Counted from the first letter of the stretch, positions 1 to 9,829 are shown. The stretch: DNA of 64,000 bases from an uncultured Ruminobacter sp. (GCA_902764345.1 CACWVT010000001.1:1-64000), one strand, 5' to 3'. The notes: generated from the letters alone by a model not told the origin. Numbers and translations: made by a program.

Positions 1-258
<258 letters not shown>

Positions 259-271
259 TTAAAATAAAACA

Positions 272-346
<75 letters not shown>

Positions 347-369
347 CCTAATCGTATACAAACCATGAA

Positions 370-454
<85 letters not shown>

Positions 455-502
455 AGTCTGGTTTTACAGATAGTAACCTTCTCGGTTACCCTGTGGGTGC
501 GA

Positions 503-531
503 ATATTACATGAAAAGTACAAGGCATGCAA
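503..531 (-). promoter_or_regulatory. Sigma-70 promoter of the tRNA-Tyr/tRNA-Gly/tuf operon
   Basis: On the reverse strand TTGCAT (526-531) and TAATAT (503-508) are separated by exactly 17 bp. A GC-rich stretch follows the -10, the kind of discriminator found in stringently controlled stable-RNA promoters. The position, about 50 nt before tRNA-Tyr, fits. The stringent-control reading is inference. Confidence 0.6.
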
Positions 532-632
532 TACATATTTGTTAATATTTTACATTTTTCCGTTTTTTTTGATCTGATCGTGGTATTTATGAACGTTTTT
601 TAGACAAATTTATTGTTTGTTCACCTTTCATA

Positions 633-660
633 TTCATTAAATGTCACATGTATTTATAAT
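633..660 (+). promoter_or_regulatory. Probable promoter of coaA
   Basis: A perfect -10 hexamer TATAAT lies at 655-660, about 45 nt before the coaA start. A weak -35 (TTCATT, 633-638) is 16 bp upstream. It is divergent from the tRNA operon promoter. Confidence 0.4.
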
Positions 661-705
661 TGCAGCCAGGATCATTCATAAATTAACAGACTGATGGAGG
701 TTGTC

Positions 706-1563
706 ATGACTGATTTCGGGATACTTTCCCTGAAAAAGTATCGTGTACTGTACATGCAGGATAGCGCCAGCCCGGGTACTGATAGTGAACAGGGAATGCA
801 TACAGTCTTGGATTCACTTATATCAGTCATAAGGAACAGCAATGCCGGCAAAGACATTTCTTCCGATTCACGCATTATCATTGGAATATCAGGAAGCGTA
901 GCTGTCGGAAAATCAACTTTTGCCGAACAGCTAAGATCAACTTTTCTTTCCGTTTATCCCGTGCTGAATGTAAATGTGGTCTCAACCGACAATTTTCTCT
1001 TTCCCGCACACATACTCAAAGAAAGAAACATCATGTCAGAGAAAGGCTTTCCCGTATCCTACGACTACAAAAAAATAATCAGTTTTCTTAATGATTACAG
1101 GGAAGGGAAGACAAAGATAACCTACCCCTGCTATTCTCATGACCTTTACGATATAACCGATACCCCGCAAATTCTTCCTGAATGCAATATTCTCATTCTC
1201 GAAGGTATCAATACTCTGTCGGACAGCTACAGTATCCCAACGTTACCAAAGGTCGGCAATATTCGGGATTTCTTGGACGCTTCCATTTTTCTTGACGCAT
1301 CTGATGATAATCTCTACGACTGGTTCAGAAGCAGATTTCTGAACCATTTGGAAGACGCCAAAAGAAATCAGGATAAGTCTCACTACGCCGAAATGATTGG
1401 CATGAGTCATCATGAACTACAAAAGATTATTGACCACCGCTGGTATGATATCAACTACCGCAATTTCCGGCTGTACATTCAACCTTCCATGATTCATGCG
1501 GATTTAGTAGTAAGGAAAGGGCAATATCATGACATTTTCTCAGTGCATCTGAAAACATCATGA
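706..1563 (+). CDS. coaA: Pantothenate kinase (type I, CoaA)
   Basis: CoaA phosphorylates pantothenate with ATP, the first and controlling step of coenzyme A synthesis in the cytoplasm. The 285-residue protein has the P-loop GSVAVGKS at about 63-70, then the family motifs STDNF, GFPVSYD, YSHDLYD and LILEGINTL, and the C-terminal WFRSRF region. I chose ATG 706 because GGAGG (696-700) lies 5 nt before it; the upstream in-frame ATG at 694 overlaps that site. The P-loop comes about 30 residues earlier than in E. coli CoaA, so the N-terminal part is short and divergent. The gene is divergent from the tRNA-tuf operon and convergent with birA, the same arrangement as in enteric genomes. Confidence 0.9.
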   Translation: MTDFGILSLKKYRVLYMQDSASPGTDSEQGMHTVLDSLISVIRNSNAGKDISSDSRIIIGISGSVAVGKSTFAEQLRSTFLSVYPVLNVNVVSTDNFLFPAHILKERNIMSEKGFPVSYDYKKIISFLNDYREGKTKITYPCYSHDLYDITDTPQILPECNILILEGINTLSDSYSIPTLPKVGNIRDFLDASIFLDASDDNLYDWFRSRFLNHLEDAKRNQDKSHYAEMIGMSHHELQKIIDHRWYDINYRNFRLYIQPSMIHADLVVRKGQYHDIFSVHLKTS

Positions 1564-1639
1564 TAACAAAATCCCAACTAAGGCATCACCTGCCGTTTCC
1601 GAGGGAATTTTACAAATTTAGCATTAAGGAGTTCAGTTC

Positions 1640-2644
1640 TCAGCCTCTGCTCGGTTCCTGAGAAACAGGGCGAAGACTTATGTCACCGGCAAATATTTCC
1701 CTTTTTATATTATTTTCATCACGGATAATCAGAGAGCCTGATGGAGAAATTCCCAAACATGTGCCAAAAATGTTTACATTGTCATTTGTAAGCACAACCT
1801 GCTTTCCACTGAATACATCGCACCCATTGAAATAGTCTGTGAATGGAGCCAATCCCTTACTTCTGTATACTGTGAGATCCGCATCCAGCCCTTCGCATAA
1901 CCTCAGAAGAAGATCCGTACGTCTGCTTCCGTCATTTCCAGCCACATCAATAGTGTTCAGCTCTCGATCAATGTTATGAATTTCCGATGAGAACAAAAAG
2001 CCTCTTTCAACGTTAAGACCTATTCCTATAACAACAAACACTCCGTCAGAATCACATGTTGTCTCAACAAGAATGCCTCCGGCCTTTTTCCCGGAAACAT
2101 AGATATCGTTAGGCCACTTGAGGCCGATGTTCTGCTGTCCGGCAGCTCTTAACGTTTTTACAATCGAAACACCGGCAAGAATGCTAAGACCACTTACTTC
2201 CGCAATCTCATTAAATCTGCAGGCGTAGCTGAACATAATCTGATCGCCGTACCGGGAAATAAACTTTCTGCCTCGACGTCCCTTTCCACCGTTCTGGAAA
2301 GCAGCAACCACCACGGTTCCATTAGAAACATCTGTTCTTCCAAGCAGATACGTGTTAGTTGACTCTATGCAATCAAAGAACAAAAGTCCGTCACGGCTTT
2401 TTAGAGATTTCTTGTCGTAAAAACACGGAACATGCTGAAGCTGGTAGCCCCTGCCCACAACTCTGTTAAAACATATTCCGCTTTCAGCAATATTCTTTAT
2501 GTTGTGAAGAACTGATGATCTGGTCTTTCCTATGACCTCCCCAAGTTCAACACCGCTGTGAAACCTGCCGTCTGACAGGACATTGAGAATCTTAAGTTCA
2601 TCAGGGGAAAAAACCTTTGCCCCGATAGGTCCTACAGACCGCAT
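1640..2644 (-). CDS. birA: Biotin-protein ligase / biotin operon repressor
   Basis: BirA makes biotinoyl-AMP and transfers biotin to the carrier protein of acetyl-CoA carboxylase; the enteric form also represses bio genes. Residues about 14-60 form a winged-helix DNA-binding domain, followed by the catalytic domain with ESTNTY (about 94-99), GGKGRRGR (119-126), KWPND (176-180) and GGILVE (189-194). The N-terminal domain supports a repressor role, although no bio operon is in the window. The start overlaps the end of murB by 13 nt, so the two are translationally linked, as in E. coli murB-birA. Confidence 0.95.
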   Translation of the reverse strand: MRSVGPIGAKVFSPDELKILNVLSDGRFHSGVELGEVIGKTRSSVLHNIKNIAESGICFNRVVGRGYQLQHVPCFYDKKSLKSRDGLLFFDCIESTNTYLLGRTDVSNGTVVVAAFQNGGKGRRGRKFISRYGDQIMFSYACRFNEIAEVSGLSILAGVSIVKTLRAAGQQNIGLKWPNDIYVSGKKAGGILVETTCDSDGVFVVIGIGLNVERGFLFSSEIHNIDRELNTIDVAGNDGSRRTDLLLRLCEGLDADLTVYRSKGLAPFTDYFNGCDVFSGKQVVLTNDNVNIFGTCLGISPSGSLIIRDENNIKREIFAGDISLRPVSQEPSRG

Positions 2645-3645
2645 TCACCATCTCTCCCAAAAATTCTGACTTCAGGAATAAGCTCAATACCGAATTTATC
2701 AAGCACTTGAGTTCTTACGTATCTGGCCGCATTTACTACTTCTAAAGGAGTAGCACCGCCATGGTTAACGACTATAAGTGACTGTTTATCATAGGTGCCG
2801 GCATTACCCATTCTGAGTCCTTTACATCCTGCTTTTTCTATAAGCCATCCGGCTGCAAGCTTTACCCTACCCTCACCTTCAGTGAAATATCCGGGAACAG
2901 TCCCATATTCTGACACAAAATTTTTGTAAAAATCGCTATCCACCGTAGGATTCTTAAAGAAGCTGCCAGCATTTCCAATAATATGAGGATCCGGTAATTT
3001 TGACTTACGGATATCTGAAATGCGCTCGTAAATATCTGTTGCCCCCGCACCGCTTAAACCATCCAGTGAGGCATAGTTCAGATTCGGTTTCCATTTTTTC
3101 GGTATTTTAAGTTCCACGGCGGTAATAATGTATTTTCCGATATTCTCCGTTTTTTTGAAAATACTTGTACGATACCCGAATTCACAATCCTCGGCCTTAA
3201 TTCTGGACAGTTTATTATTTTCGAGATCCAGAACCTCAACATACCTGCAGAAATCAGAGAATGAAGAGCCATAAGCCCCTATATTCTGAACCGGTGCCGC
3301 TCCTGCCGTCCCGGGGATTAAAGCCAAATTCTCCAGTCCGTAGATTCCCTTGGAAAGGCATGTTCTTATGGCTCGGTCAAAATTTTCCCCTGCCTGAAGC
3401 TTCACAAAGTGAAAATTAGCGTCTTCGGCAAATTCGTAGCCTAAGAGTCTGTTTATCAGCACAATACCATTAAAATTTTCGGTAAAAAGAACATCAGACC
3501 CCTCACCGAGCACGATAAACGGCAGGCCGGTATCCTTTATTTTTTTGAAAGCCATGCCGAACATGGCAAAATCACGGATGACGTATCCGTATGCCGCATC
3601 TACGTCAAGTCCAAAAGTATTGTAGGATTTTAAATTAAACGGCAT
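2632..3645 (-). CDS. murB: UDP-N-acetylenolpyruvoylglucosamine reductase
   Basis: MurB is the FAD/NADPH enzyme that reduces the MurA product to UDP-N-acetylmuramic acid in the cytoplasmic phase of peptidoglycan synthesis. The 337-residue protein has the FAD-binding GEGSD and IPGTAGAAPVQNIGAYG segments (about 110-126). The expected catalytic residues are present: Arg159 in GYRTS, Ser228 in GNAGSFFKNP and Glu325 in PEVR. It is of the long, enteric type I class. It ends inside birA and begins 29 nt after the murA stop codon, so murA-murB-birA probably form one transcript joining the first two dedicated steps of wall synthesis. Confidence 0.96.
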   Translation of the reverse strand: MPFNLKSYNTFGLDVDAAYGYVIRDFAMFGMAFKKIKDTGLPFIVLGEGSDVLFTENFNGIVLINRLLGYEFAEDANFHFVKLQAGENFDRAIRTCLSKGIYGLENLALIPGTAGAAPVQNIGAYGSSFSDFCRYVEVLDLENNKLSRIKAEDCEFGYRTSIFKKTENIGKYIITAVELKIPKKWKPNLNYASLDGLSGAGATDIYERISDIRKSKLPDPHIIGNAGSFFKNPTVDSDFYKNFVSEYGTVPGYFTEGEGRVKLAAGWLIEKAGCKGLRMGNAGTYDKQSLIVVNHGGATPLEVVNAARYVRTQVLDKFGIELIPEVRIFGRDGECGL

Positions 3646-3674
3646 ACCGATTCTCCGTAAAAATTATGGAACAA

Positions 3675-4934
3675 TCATTCAGGAATACGTTCAATTGAAC
3701 CACCAAGAGCCCTGAATTTCTCCTCGATTTTCTCATAGCCTCGATCCATGTGATAAATACGATCCACAATGGTTGTCCCCTTGGCTATGAAACCGGCGAT
3801 TACCAATGAAGCACTTGCGCGCAGATCTGTTGCCATCACCTGAGCACCGCTTAAGCCGTTGCAGTCACGGCAGATTGCACTGTTACCCTGTAGCTCAATA
3901 TTGGCGCCCATACGATTCAATTCAGGAACGTGCATGAATCTGTTCTCAAAGATGGTTTCAGTTACAACACCGGTTCCCTTTGCAATAGCGTTAAGCAGAG
4001 TAAACTGAGCCTGCATGTCAGTTGGAAAGGCAGGATACGGTGCCGTAGTTATGTTAACAGGTTTCAGCTCGCGGTTACGCATATCAAGCTTAATATAATC
4101 ATCACCGCATTCAACAAGAGCTCCGGCTTCCTCCAGCTTTGCGATAACGGCCATCATATTCTTAGGATCTGTTCTGTGACAAGTGATACATCCGCCACTT
4201 ACCGCAGCAGCCACCAGAAATGTTCCGGTTTCAATTCTATCAGGCTGTACGGTATATTCACCGCCATGAAGCTTTTCAACACCTTTTACGGTTATTTCAT
4301 TTGTACCCTCACCGCTGATGTCAGCCCCTAAGGTCTTAAGAAAATTCACGAGATCCACGACTTCCGGTTCCCTTGCAACGTTCTGAAGAAGTGTTTCACC
4401 ATATGCAAGAGTTGCGGCAGAAACCAGATTTTCAGTGCCTGTAACAGAAATCATGTCCATGTATATGTGAGTACCGACGAGTCTGTTATTCACGCGTGCC
4501 TTAATGTACCCTGACTCAATTTCCACATGTGCCCCCATCTGTTCGAGACCATGAATATGCAGATTAACAGGTCTGGCACCAATGGCACAACCTCCAGGCA
4601 GCGACACGTCAGCCATACCGGTTTTGGCAGCAAGCGGTCCGAGCGTCAAAATTGAAGCTCTCATAGTCTTAACCAGATCATAAGGTGCCTGAGAGTTCTT
4701 AACGGTTCCGGTTATTTCGTAACTGCCTTCGCCCAGTTGTCTGACAGTTTTTCCTGCTGTCTCCAGCAACTTAAAGGAGGTTTTTACATCCCTTAAGTCC
4801 GGAACATTGTGCAAAACAACAGGTTCATCAGTAAGAATGGTTGCCAGGATAATTGGCAGTGCCGCATTTTTGGCTCCGGAAATAACAACATCACCGATTA
4901 AGGCCTTTCCGCCTTCAATTTTAAATTTATGCAT
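3675..4934 (-). CDS. murA: UDP-N-acetylglucosamine 1-carboxyvinyltransferase
   Basis: MurA transfers enolpyruvate from PEP to UDP-GlcNAc, the committed step of peptidoglycan synthesis and the fosfomycin target. The 419-residue length is that of E. coli MurA. Lys22 in SGAKNA and the active-site Cys at about 116 in [14 protein letters not shown] are present, so the fosfomycin-sensitive Cys form is expected. I chose ATG 4932-4934; a longer reading would need a TTG codon at 4949, and an AGG 8 nt before the ATG can serve as binding site. murB follows directly. In many gammaproteobacteria murA neighbours the mla operon; here an aldo/keto reductase gene separates them. Confidence 0.97.
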   Translation of the reverse strand: MHKFKIEGGKALIGDVVISGAKNAALPIILATILTDEPVVLHNVPDLRDVKTSFKLLETAGKTVRQLGEGSYEITGTVKNSQAPYDLVKTMRASILTLGPLAAKTGMADVSLPGGCAIGARPVNLHIHGLEQMGAHVEIESGYIKARVNNRLVGTHIYMDMISVTGTENLVSAATLAYGETLLQNVAREPEVVDLVNFLKTLGADISGEGTNEITVKGVEKLHGGEYTVQPDRIETGTFLVAAAVSGGCITCHRTDPKNMMAVIAKLEEAGALVECGDDYIKLDMRNRELKPVNITTAPYPAFPTDMQAQFTLLNAIAKGTGVVTETIFENRFMHVPELNRMGANIELQGNSAICRDCNGLSGAQVMATDLRASASLVIAGFIAKGTTIVDRIYHMDRGYEKIEEKFRALGGSIERIPE

Positions 4935-5146
4935 AATTGCAACCTGCAAAAGGTATAAAAATCAAATAAAACCAACGGAATTTTACAAATGTTTAACGTA
5001 AAACTCAACTAATAACACATTGTCCATCAGCCTTATTACCATCCAAAACCATGAGCTCAGCTGAACAAAAAACGTTTAACATGCACGGATTAATGCCATA
5101 ATAAATCCGCATCCCACCATACTTAACCACAATTAAGGATTATTGT

Positions 5147-6067
5147 ATGAACATACCTGAAATAATTCTGCAAAAGGCAGAATCCCATCGAATAATCTCT
5201 GGCATGATGAGACTCATGGGGCGTGGACCTGATGAAGCATTTTCCTTTTTGGACTTCGCCATGGAAAGAGGAACCGTATGGTTTGACCATGCCGATATTT
5301 ACGGTAACGGTGACTGTGAACATACATTCGGATCCTGGCTAAAAACACGCAATATTCAGCGTGAAAATCTTATAATTCAGTCAAAATGCGGAATAAAACC
5401 CGGCATCTGCTATGACAATTCAGCTGATTACATAATGAAATCCGTCGATGAAATTCTGTCACGCCTCGGGTGCGGTTATCTGGACGTATTCCTGATTCAC
5501 CGCCCGGATGTTCTATGGGAACCGGAGGAAATCGGAAAGGCTTTTGACAGACTGTATGAAAGTGGCAAAGTAAGAGCCTTCGGCGTATCTAACTGTAATC
5601 CTGCCCAGATTGAATATCTTCAGAAAAACACGACTCACAAAGTAGCCTTTAACCAGGTCCAATTAAGTCTGGCTTTTGCCCCTATGATCTCCGAGGGACT
5701 GGAAACAAACACATACTCCCAAAATGGTCTTAGCAGAACACTTGGGCTTCTTGATTACTGCCGTCTTCGCGGAATAGAGATGCAGACATGGAGTCCTCTG
5801 CAGTTCGGTACATTTCAGGGTACTTTTATAGATAATCCAGGATACGGGCCTCTGAACGGAAAGCTGTGGGAACTTTGTCAGAAATACGGTGTTTCCAAAG
5901 CCAGTATAGCCGCAGCATGGAATCTCCGTCTTGGCAGGAATGTTCAGGTGATCTCCGGAACAGTAAACAAAGAGCATTATGAAGACTTTTTAAAAGCAGC
6001 CAACATTAACCTCACCAGAGAGGAATGGTACGGACTCTATCTGGCTGCAGGGTACAGTCTGCCTTAA
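5147..6067 (+). CDS. Aldo/keto reductase (YdhF-like)
   Basis: This is a cytoplasmic NAD(P)H-dependent oxidoreductase with a TIM-barrel fold. The tetrad expected for the superfamily can be placed: Asp47 and Tyr52 in FDHADIYG, Lys80 in QSKCG and His118 in LIHRPD. The later GKVRAFGVSN and NQVQLSL segments also fit. The spacing and the conserved WSPLQFG region resemble E. coli YdhF-type reductases. The substrate is unknown. It stands alone, divergent from murA and convergent with mlaB, and interrupts the usual murA/mla neighbourhood. Confidence 0.85.
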   Translation: MNIPEIILQKAESHRIISGMMRLMGRGPDEAFSFLDFAMERGTVWFDHADIYGNGDCEHTFGSWLKTRNIQRENLIIQSKCGIKPGICYDNSADYIMKSVDEILSRLGCGYLDVFLIHRPDVLWEPEEIGKAFDRLYESGKVRAFGVSNCNPAQIEYLQKNTTHKVAFNQVQLSLAFAPMISEGLETNTYSQNGLSRTLGLLDYCRLRGIEMQTWSPLQFGTFQGTFIDNPGYGPLNGKLWELCQKYGVSKASIAAAWNLRLGRNVQVISGTVNKEHYEDFLKAANINLTREEWYGLYLAAGYSLP

Positions 6068-6128
6068 AGCTCTCCTTTCATATCTCACTGTCATACCATG
6101 TGGTGCTTACCCTTACCACCACAGATCT

Positions 6129-6163
6129 AGAAAGGGATCGAAACAAACATTCGATCCCTTTCT
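6129..6163. terminator. Hairpin between the aldo/keto reductase gene and mlaB
   Basis: A perfect 14-bp stem (6129-6142 with 6150-6163) and a 7-nt loop lie between two convergent genes. No long T-run follows on either side, but the stem arms themselves end in CTTTCT. It probably acts as a bidirectional terminator or transcript end. Confidence 0.6.
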
Positions 6164-6181
6164 GCCCATTATGAATTCAGC

Positions 6182-6454
6182 TTATTCCTCAGCCTTTACC
6201 TGTTGCGAACGTTCACTGATCTCAAACAGTTCACTGACTTTAAACAACCTTATAAGGTTTATTGCTTCAGCCGGAGGATTGATAACTTTCAGTCTATACT
6301 CATGCTCCTTAGACCAGAGAACCAGAAATGATATACCTGCCGAATCAATCTTATCGACGGAACTCAGATCGGCAACGCCGTCGGCAAAAAAACTCTTCCG
6401 CTCCTTCCAGAGCCTTTCAACGCTGTTGAAATCAAGTGAACCGTTAAGTTTCAT
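6182..6454 (-). CDS. mlaB: MlaB, STAS-domain subunit of the lipid transporter
   Basis: MlaB is the small cytoplasmic partner of the MlaF ATPase in the MlaFEDB inner-membrane complex, which moves phospholipids between the membranes and keeps outer-membrane asymmetry. The 90-residue protein is a single STAS domain with the conserved loop VDKIDSAGISFL at about residues 39-50. It follows mlaC by 9 nt and is the last gene of the cluster. Its identity depends on context as much as on sequence, because STAS domains diverge widely. Confidence 0.85.
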   Translation of the reverse strand: MKLNGSLDFNSVERLWKERKSFFADGVADLSSVDKIDSAGISFLVLWSKEHEYRLKVINPPAEAINLIRLFKVSELFEISERSQQVKAEE

Positions 6455-6463
6455 TATTCCGTC

Positions 6464-7099
6464 CTATTTGGTGGCTGTAGCGGCAACATGTTCATTCAGC
6501 TGTCTGCTTACGGCATCAATTCCCTTGTCTCTGATTAAACCGCTTAACTCTGACTGCTTTGCACTGAGAAGGCTGATGCCTTCAGCAACCATGTCATATA
6601 TTTTCCACTGTCCGGTCTTCTTATTCTTACGAAGCTTAAAAATAACCTCAATGTCAGGAGCTCCAGCTTCCTTCACAAACACCTTAACTGAAGTAAATCC
6701 GTCATCGGCATCGACCTTGTTTGGCTTCTGAACTTCAGCAGTCTGAGAAGTGTACTTCTTCAGGGCATCGGCATATGTCGCAATGATATAATCCGTAAAA
6801 GCAGACACAAACCTGTTTCGCTGCTCTTCGTTAGTCTGCTTCAGATTCTGATTTATTACCTTCAGTGCCGCATACTTATTGTCAATATAAGGCAACAGTT
6901 CCGTACGAATTATGCCTCTTGAGACGCTGGTGTCACCAAGTTTATCCTTATTAGCCCTTATTGCCGAAAAAGTATTGTCTGCCAGTGTTTTAATAAGTTC
7001 ATAAGGATCCTCGGAATTCACTTCTGCTGAAGCAAAAGAATTCATTGAAAAGCAAAAAAACACCACAGCCATCAGGGCTTTAAAAAATCTGTTCAGCAT
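6464..7099 (-). CDS. mlaC: MlaC, periplasmic phospholipid-binding protein
   Basis: MlaC is the soluble shuttle that carries phospholipid between the MlaA-porin complex in the outer membrane and MlaFEDB. The 211-residue protein starts with a clear signal peptide (about residues 1-25, charged MLNRF, hydrophobic core, ASAE cleavage site). The mature part matches the MlaC/Ttg2D fold, with YIDNKYAALKVI and FVSAFTDYIIATYADAL segments. A 206-nt gap separates it from mlaD, and a promoter-like sequence and a hairpin lie in that gap. Confidence 0.92.
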   Translation of the reverse strand: MLNRFFKALMAVVFFCFSMNSFASAEVNSEDPYELIKTLADNTFSAIRANKDKLGDTSVSRGIIRTELLPYIDNKYAALKVINQNLKQTNEEQRNRFVSAFTDYIIATYADALKKYTSQTAEVQKPNKVDADDGFTSVKVFVKEAGAPDIEVIFKLRKNKKTGQWKIYDMVAEGISLLSAKQSELSGLIRDKGIDAVSRQLNEHVAATATK

Positions 7100-7130
7100 T
7101 TATTTTCCTCGCAATTACGGACATCAGTCC

Positions 7131-7159
7131 CTATATGGAATGACACCGGTTATTGTCAA
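7131..7159 (-). promoter_or_regulatory. Possible separate promoter for mlaC-mlaB
   Basis: On the reverse strand a consensus -35 TTGACA (7154-7159) is followed after 17 bp by ATATAG (7131-7136), or after 18 bp by TATAGG. It lies about 30 nt before the mlaC start. Confidence 0.4.
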
Positions 7160-7161
7160 CA

Positions 7162-7178
7162 GGCCTGACCTTCAGGCC
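7162..7178. other. Perfect hairpin in the mlaD-mlaC gap
   Basis: GGCCTGA (7162-7168) and TCAGGCC (7172-7178) form a 7-bp GC-rich stem with a 3-nt loop. It lies between mlaD and the putative mlaC promoter. There is no T-run on the reverse strand, so it may be an mRNA-processing or stabilising structure rather than a terminator. Confidence 0.45.
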
Positions 7179-7305
7179 GCCATGTTATTAGATACGTAAT
7201 CTTTGTAATAATTCAAAAAATTTTCAGAAGACGGCGGAACCACCGCTTCCGCATCTCCTTGAGAACATGTCCGGACTAGACAGGACAAGGACGTATTCGC
7301 GTCGA

Positions 7306-7848
7306 CTACTGCACATTCTCCGCATCTCCTGAACCGGAAGATGATGATTCTGAGGAACTGTCTGACTTATTAACGGAATAAAGGAATTTACCGATAAGAT
7401 CCTCAAGTACTATAGCCGACCCCGTATCGTTAATTCTGTCACCATCCTTAAGATAGGTTGTTCCCATATCCTCATCATAGAACCCGGGGGTAATGCCGAT
7501 ATACTGCTCTCCGATAAGTCCCGCAGTCAGAATGGAAGCCTTACTTTCACTGGACAGCATATTGTATTTCCGCTGAATCTCCATTTCCACAACCGGCACT
7601 AGTTTTTCAGGATCCACATAGATATTGGAAACCCTGCCTACAACCACGCCACCGATCTTGACAGGTGAACGAAGCTTCAGAGATCCGACATTATCAAAAT
7701 AACCATGAACCGTATAACAATCATTCTTAAAATCAAAAGTCAGACCGGCAACCTTCAGTGCCAGCAATACGCCGCATATGATGGCTGCCACAATAAAACA
7801 ACCTACTGTAAATTCAATCTTGCTAAATTTCACTTTTTCATTCCTCAA
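7306..7848 (-). CDS. mlaD: MlaD, MCE-domain subunit of the lipid transporter
   Basis: MlaD is the membrane-anchored hexameric MCE ring through which phospholipid passes between the MlaFE transporter and MlaC. The 180-residue protein has one N-terminal membrane helix (about 10-30) and an MCE domain with [20 protein letters not shown] and the [10 protein letters not shown] loop. The last 20 residues are a serine-rich, acidic tail. Its start overlaps the mlaE stop by 4 nt. The length agrees with the enteric protein. Confidence 0.94.
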   Translation of the reverse strand: MRNEKVKFSKIEFTVGCFIVAAIICGVLLALKVAGLTFDFKNDCYTVHGYFDNVGSLKLRSPVKIGGVVVGRVSNIYVDPEKLVPVVEMEIQRKYNMLSSESKASILTAGLIGEQYIGITPGFYDEDMGTTYLKDGDRINDTGSAIVLEDLIGKFLYSVNKSDSSSESSSSGSGDAENVQ

Positions 7849-8624
7849 AACATTACGGCAGTTAATACGAAATCAAGTCCAAGAACAGCCAGAGATGACT
7901 GAACCACGGTATTTGTCGTTGCCTTGCTTATTCCCACGGAAGTAGGAACAAGATCGTAACCGTTAAAGAGGGCAATCCAAATGACGGTTATTGCAAACAC
8001 CACACTTTTGATGGCACACATCATCAGATCATCCCAGAAATCAATGGAACTCTGCATACCGCTCCAGAATATGCCGTCATCCACTCCCAGCCAGTCGACT
8101 CCCACGAGCTTACCGCCAAAGATACCTACCAACGTAAAAATAATTGTAAGCAACGGCAGGGATATTACACCGGCCCAGAAACGAGGTGCTATGACACGTC
8201 TCAGAGGATCCACTGCCATCATTTCCATGGACAGAAGCTGTTCGGTAGCCTTTTTCAGACCTATTTCTGCAGTCAGGGCGGAACCGGCACGTCCGGCAAA
8301 CAGCAGTGCCGTAACAACAGGTCCCAACTCCCTTATGATAGCAAGAGCCACCATCTGTCCGAGAGCCCCCTCAGCCATGAAATCGACCAGAACGTGGAAG
8401 CCCTGCAGACCAAGTACCATACCTATGAACAGACCTGAAACAACTATAATGCTTATGGACTGCACACCGACCACGTAAATCTGCCTGATCAGCTGAGGAA
8501 AATTCTTACGGAACTGGGGTCTGCCCACCAGGGAATAAAAAAGCATGATTGTCGCCCTGCCTATGGCCGACAACCGACGCTGTCCCCAGCTCCCCAGTTT
8601 TAAAATCAGATTTAATATAAACAT
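7845..8624 (-). CDS. mlaE: MlaE, permease subunit of the lipid transporter
   Basis: MlaE is the polytopic inner-membrane permease of the MlaFEDB phospholipid transporter. The 259-residue protein has the signatures of the family: [35 protein letters not shown] (interrupted here only for length) and the coupling region [21 protein letters not shown]. It overlaps mlaF by 1 nt and mlaD by 4 nt, so translation of the three is coupled. Confidence 0.95.
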   Translation of the reverse strand: MFILNLILKLGSWGQRRLSAIGRATIMLFYSLVGRPQFRKNFPQLIRQIYVVGVQSISIIVVSGLFIGMVLGLQGFHVLVDFMAEGALGQMVALAIIRELGPVVTALLFAGRAGSALTAEIGLKKATEQLLSMEMMAVDPLRRVIAPRFWAGVISLPLLTIIFTLVGIFGGKLVGVDWLGVDDGIFWSGMQSSIDFWDDLMMCAIKSVVFAITVIWIALFNGYDLVPTSVGISKATTNTVVQSSLAVLGLDFVLTAVMF

Positions 8625-9412
8625 TACAAATCCTTGAGATAACTGACTTCCGTCGGATAATTAAAGGGGACGGGACCGTCGTACTCGCCTTTTATGAACT
8701 GTCTGACCCTTGGATCCTCAGATTTTTTCAGTTCTTCTGGAGTACCACCGGCCACAACCTTGGTACCTGCGAGAATATATGCATAATCGGCAATCGTCAG
8801 AATTTCCGATACATCATGAGTAACCACAACCGATGTAAGTCCAAGTGTCCGGTTAAGAGTCTTAATAAGTCTGAGAAGAACGGCCATGGTTATCGGATCC
8901 TGCCCGGTAAACGGTTCGTCATACATGATCAGCTCAGGATCCAAAGCAATGGAACGTGCCAAAGCAGCCCTTCTTGCCATGCCGCCTGACAGCTCGTGAG
9001 GCATAAGACCGGCCGCACCGCGAAGTCCAACGGCTTCAAGTTTCATCAGAACCATGTCCCTGATAACTTCTTCGGGAAGTTTTGTATGTTCCCTTATCGG
9101 ATAGGCAACATTGTCAAAAACGTTCAAATCGGTAAACAGAGCCCCGCTTTGGAAAAGCATGCTCATTCTTCTGCGAAGACTGTATAAATCCGGTCTGCTG
9201 AGCTTATGGACGTTTATACCGTCAAACATTACGGAGCCGGCATCAGGCACAAGCTGTCCGCCTATAAGACGAAGCATGGTTGTTTTACCTGTACCGCTCG
9301 GTCCCATAAAGGCGGTTATTTTGCCCTTGGGAATTTCAAGACTTACGTTTTCGTAAATTATTCTCTTTCCGTACGAAAACGAAAGATCTTTTATTTCTAC
9401 TAGATTATTCAT
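8624..9412 (-). CDS. mlaF: MlaF, ATPase subunit of the lipid transporter
   Basis: MlaF is the cytoplasmic ABC ATPase that drives MlaFEDB. The 262-residue protein has Walker A GPSGTGKT (37-44), the Q-loop LFQSGALF, the signature [14 protein letters not shown], Walker [14 protein letters not shown] and the H-loop VVTHD. The GMARR variant of the signature and the GQDP after Walker B are typical of MlaF. It is the first gene of mlaFED, divergent from the large helicase gene. Confidence 0.95.
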   Translation of the reverse strand: MNNLVEIKDLSFSYGKRIIYENVSLEIPKGKITAFMGPSGTGKTTMLRLIGGQLVPDAGSVMFDGINVHKLSRPDLYSLRRRMSMLFQSGALFTDLNVFDNVAYPIREHTKLPEEVIRDMVLMKLEAVGLRGAAGLMPHELSGGMARRAALARSIALDPELIMYDEPFTGQDPITMAVLLRLIKTLNRTLGLTSVVVTHDVSEILTIADYAYILAGTKVVAGGTPEELKKSEDPRVRQFIKGEYDGPVPFNYPTEVSYLKDL

Positions 9413-9732
9413 AATTTTCCAGTATCATTATCTGAAAAAAACAGTCGGGTATTTTCTTAAAACAGACATTCCTTTCCGCCGAGCTGAAAGAACCCGTATT
9501 ACCGCGTATCTGATTAATTTACTTTAGATTACGTTTATTAGTCAAAAAATTTGTCATTTAGTTTCGTGATTATTTGTACTCTTACGTAATTTAAAAACAT
9601 AAATCTCCACTCCGGCCCGCATCATAACCTTTCACAGGACATTTACTTTATTTACCGCACAGCCGACATAACGGACAAAAAAATTGTGCAAACATACTAT
9701 CGTTGGAATAAAATTTTGTAGATATACCGCAC

Positions 9733-9751
9733 GGGTATCCTTACCCTTTTT
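9733..9751 (+). promoter_or_regulatory. Short attenuator-like hairpin in the helicase leader
   Basis: GGGTA (9733-9737) pairs with TACCC (9742-9746) and is followed directly by TTTTT. The 5-bp stem is short for an intrinsic terminator, so this is only attenuator-like. Confidence 0.25.
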
Positions 9752-9770
9752 GATTAATATTCCCTAATGA

Positions 9771-9806
9771 CGTTTTGCGGAATACTTAGGAGCATACCGC
9801 AAAACG
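9771..9806 (+). promoter_or_regulatory. Strong inverted repeat upstream of the helicase start
   Basis: CGTTTTGCGG (9771-9780) and CCGCAAAACG (9797-9806) form a perfect 10-bp inverted repeat with a 16-nt loop. It ends 23 nt before the helicase ATG and 12 nt before its GAGG ribosome-binding site. It could be an mRNA stem in the leader or a DNA operator. No T-run follows it. Confidence 0.55.
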
Positions 9807-9829
9807 CCTGAAGCTCACGAGGCTGATGT

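Larger units (their letters stand above)
9413..9829. other. 417-bp divergent intergenic region, mlaF / helicase
   Basis: This A+T-rich region must hold both divergent promoters. Toward the helicase, TAAAAT at 9709-9714 is a possible -10, with TTGTGC at 9684-9689 as a poor -35 at 19 bp. Two hairpins follow, at 9733-9746 and 9771-9806, and are described separately. No open reading frame here looks real. Confidence 0.4.

Noticed and set aside
7224..7406. 60-codon reverse frame across the end of mlaD
   Set aside because: It overlaps mlaD in another frame, is rich in Arg, Cys and Ser, and has no ribosome-binding site.
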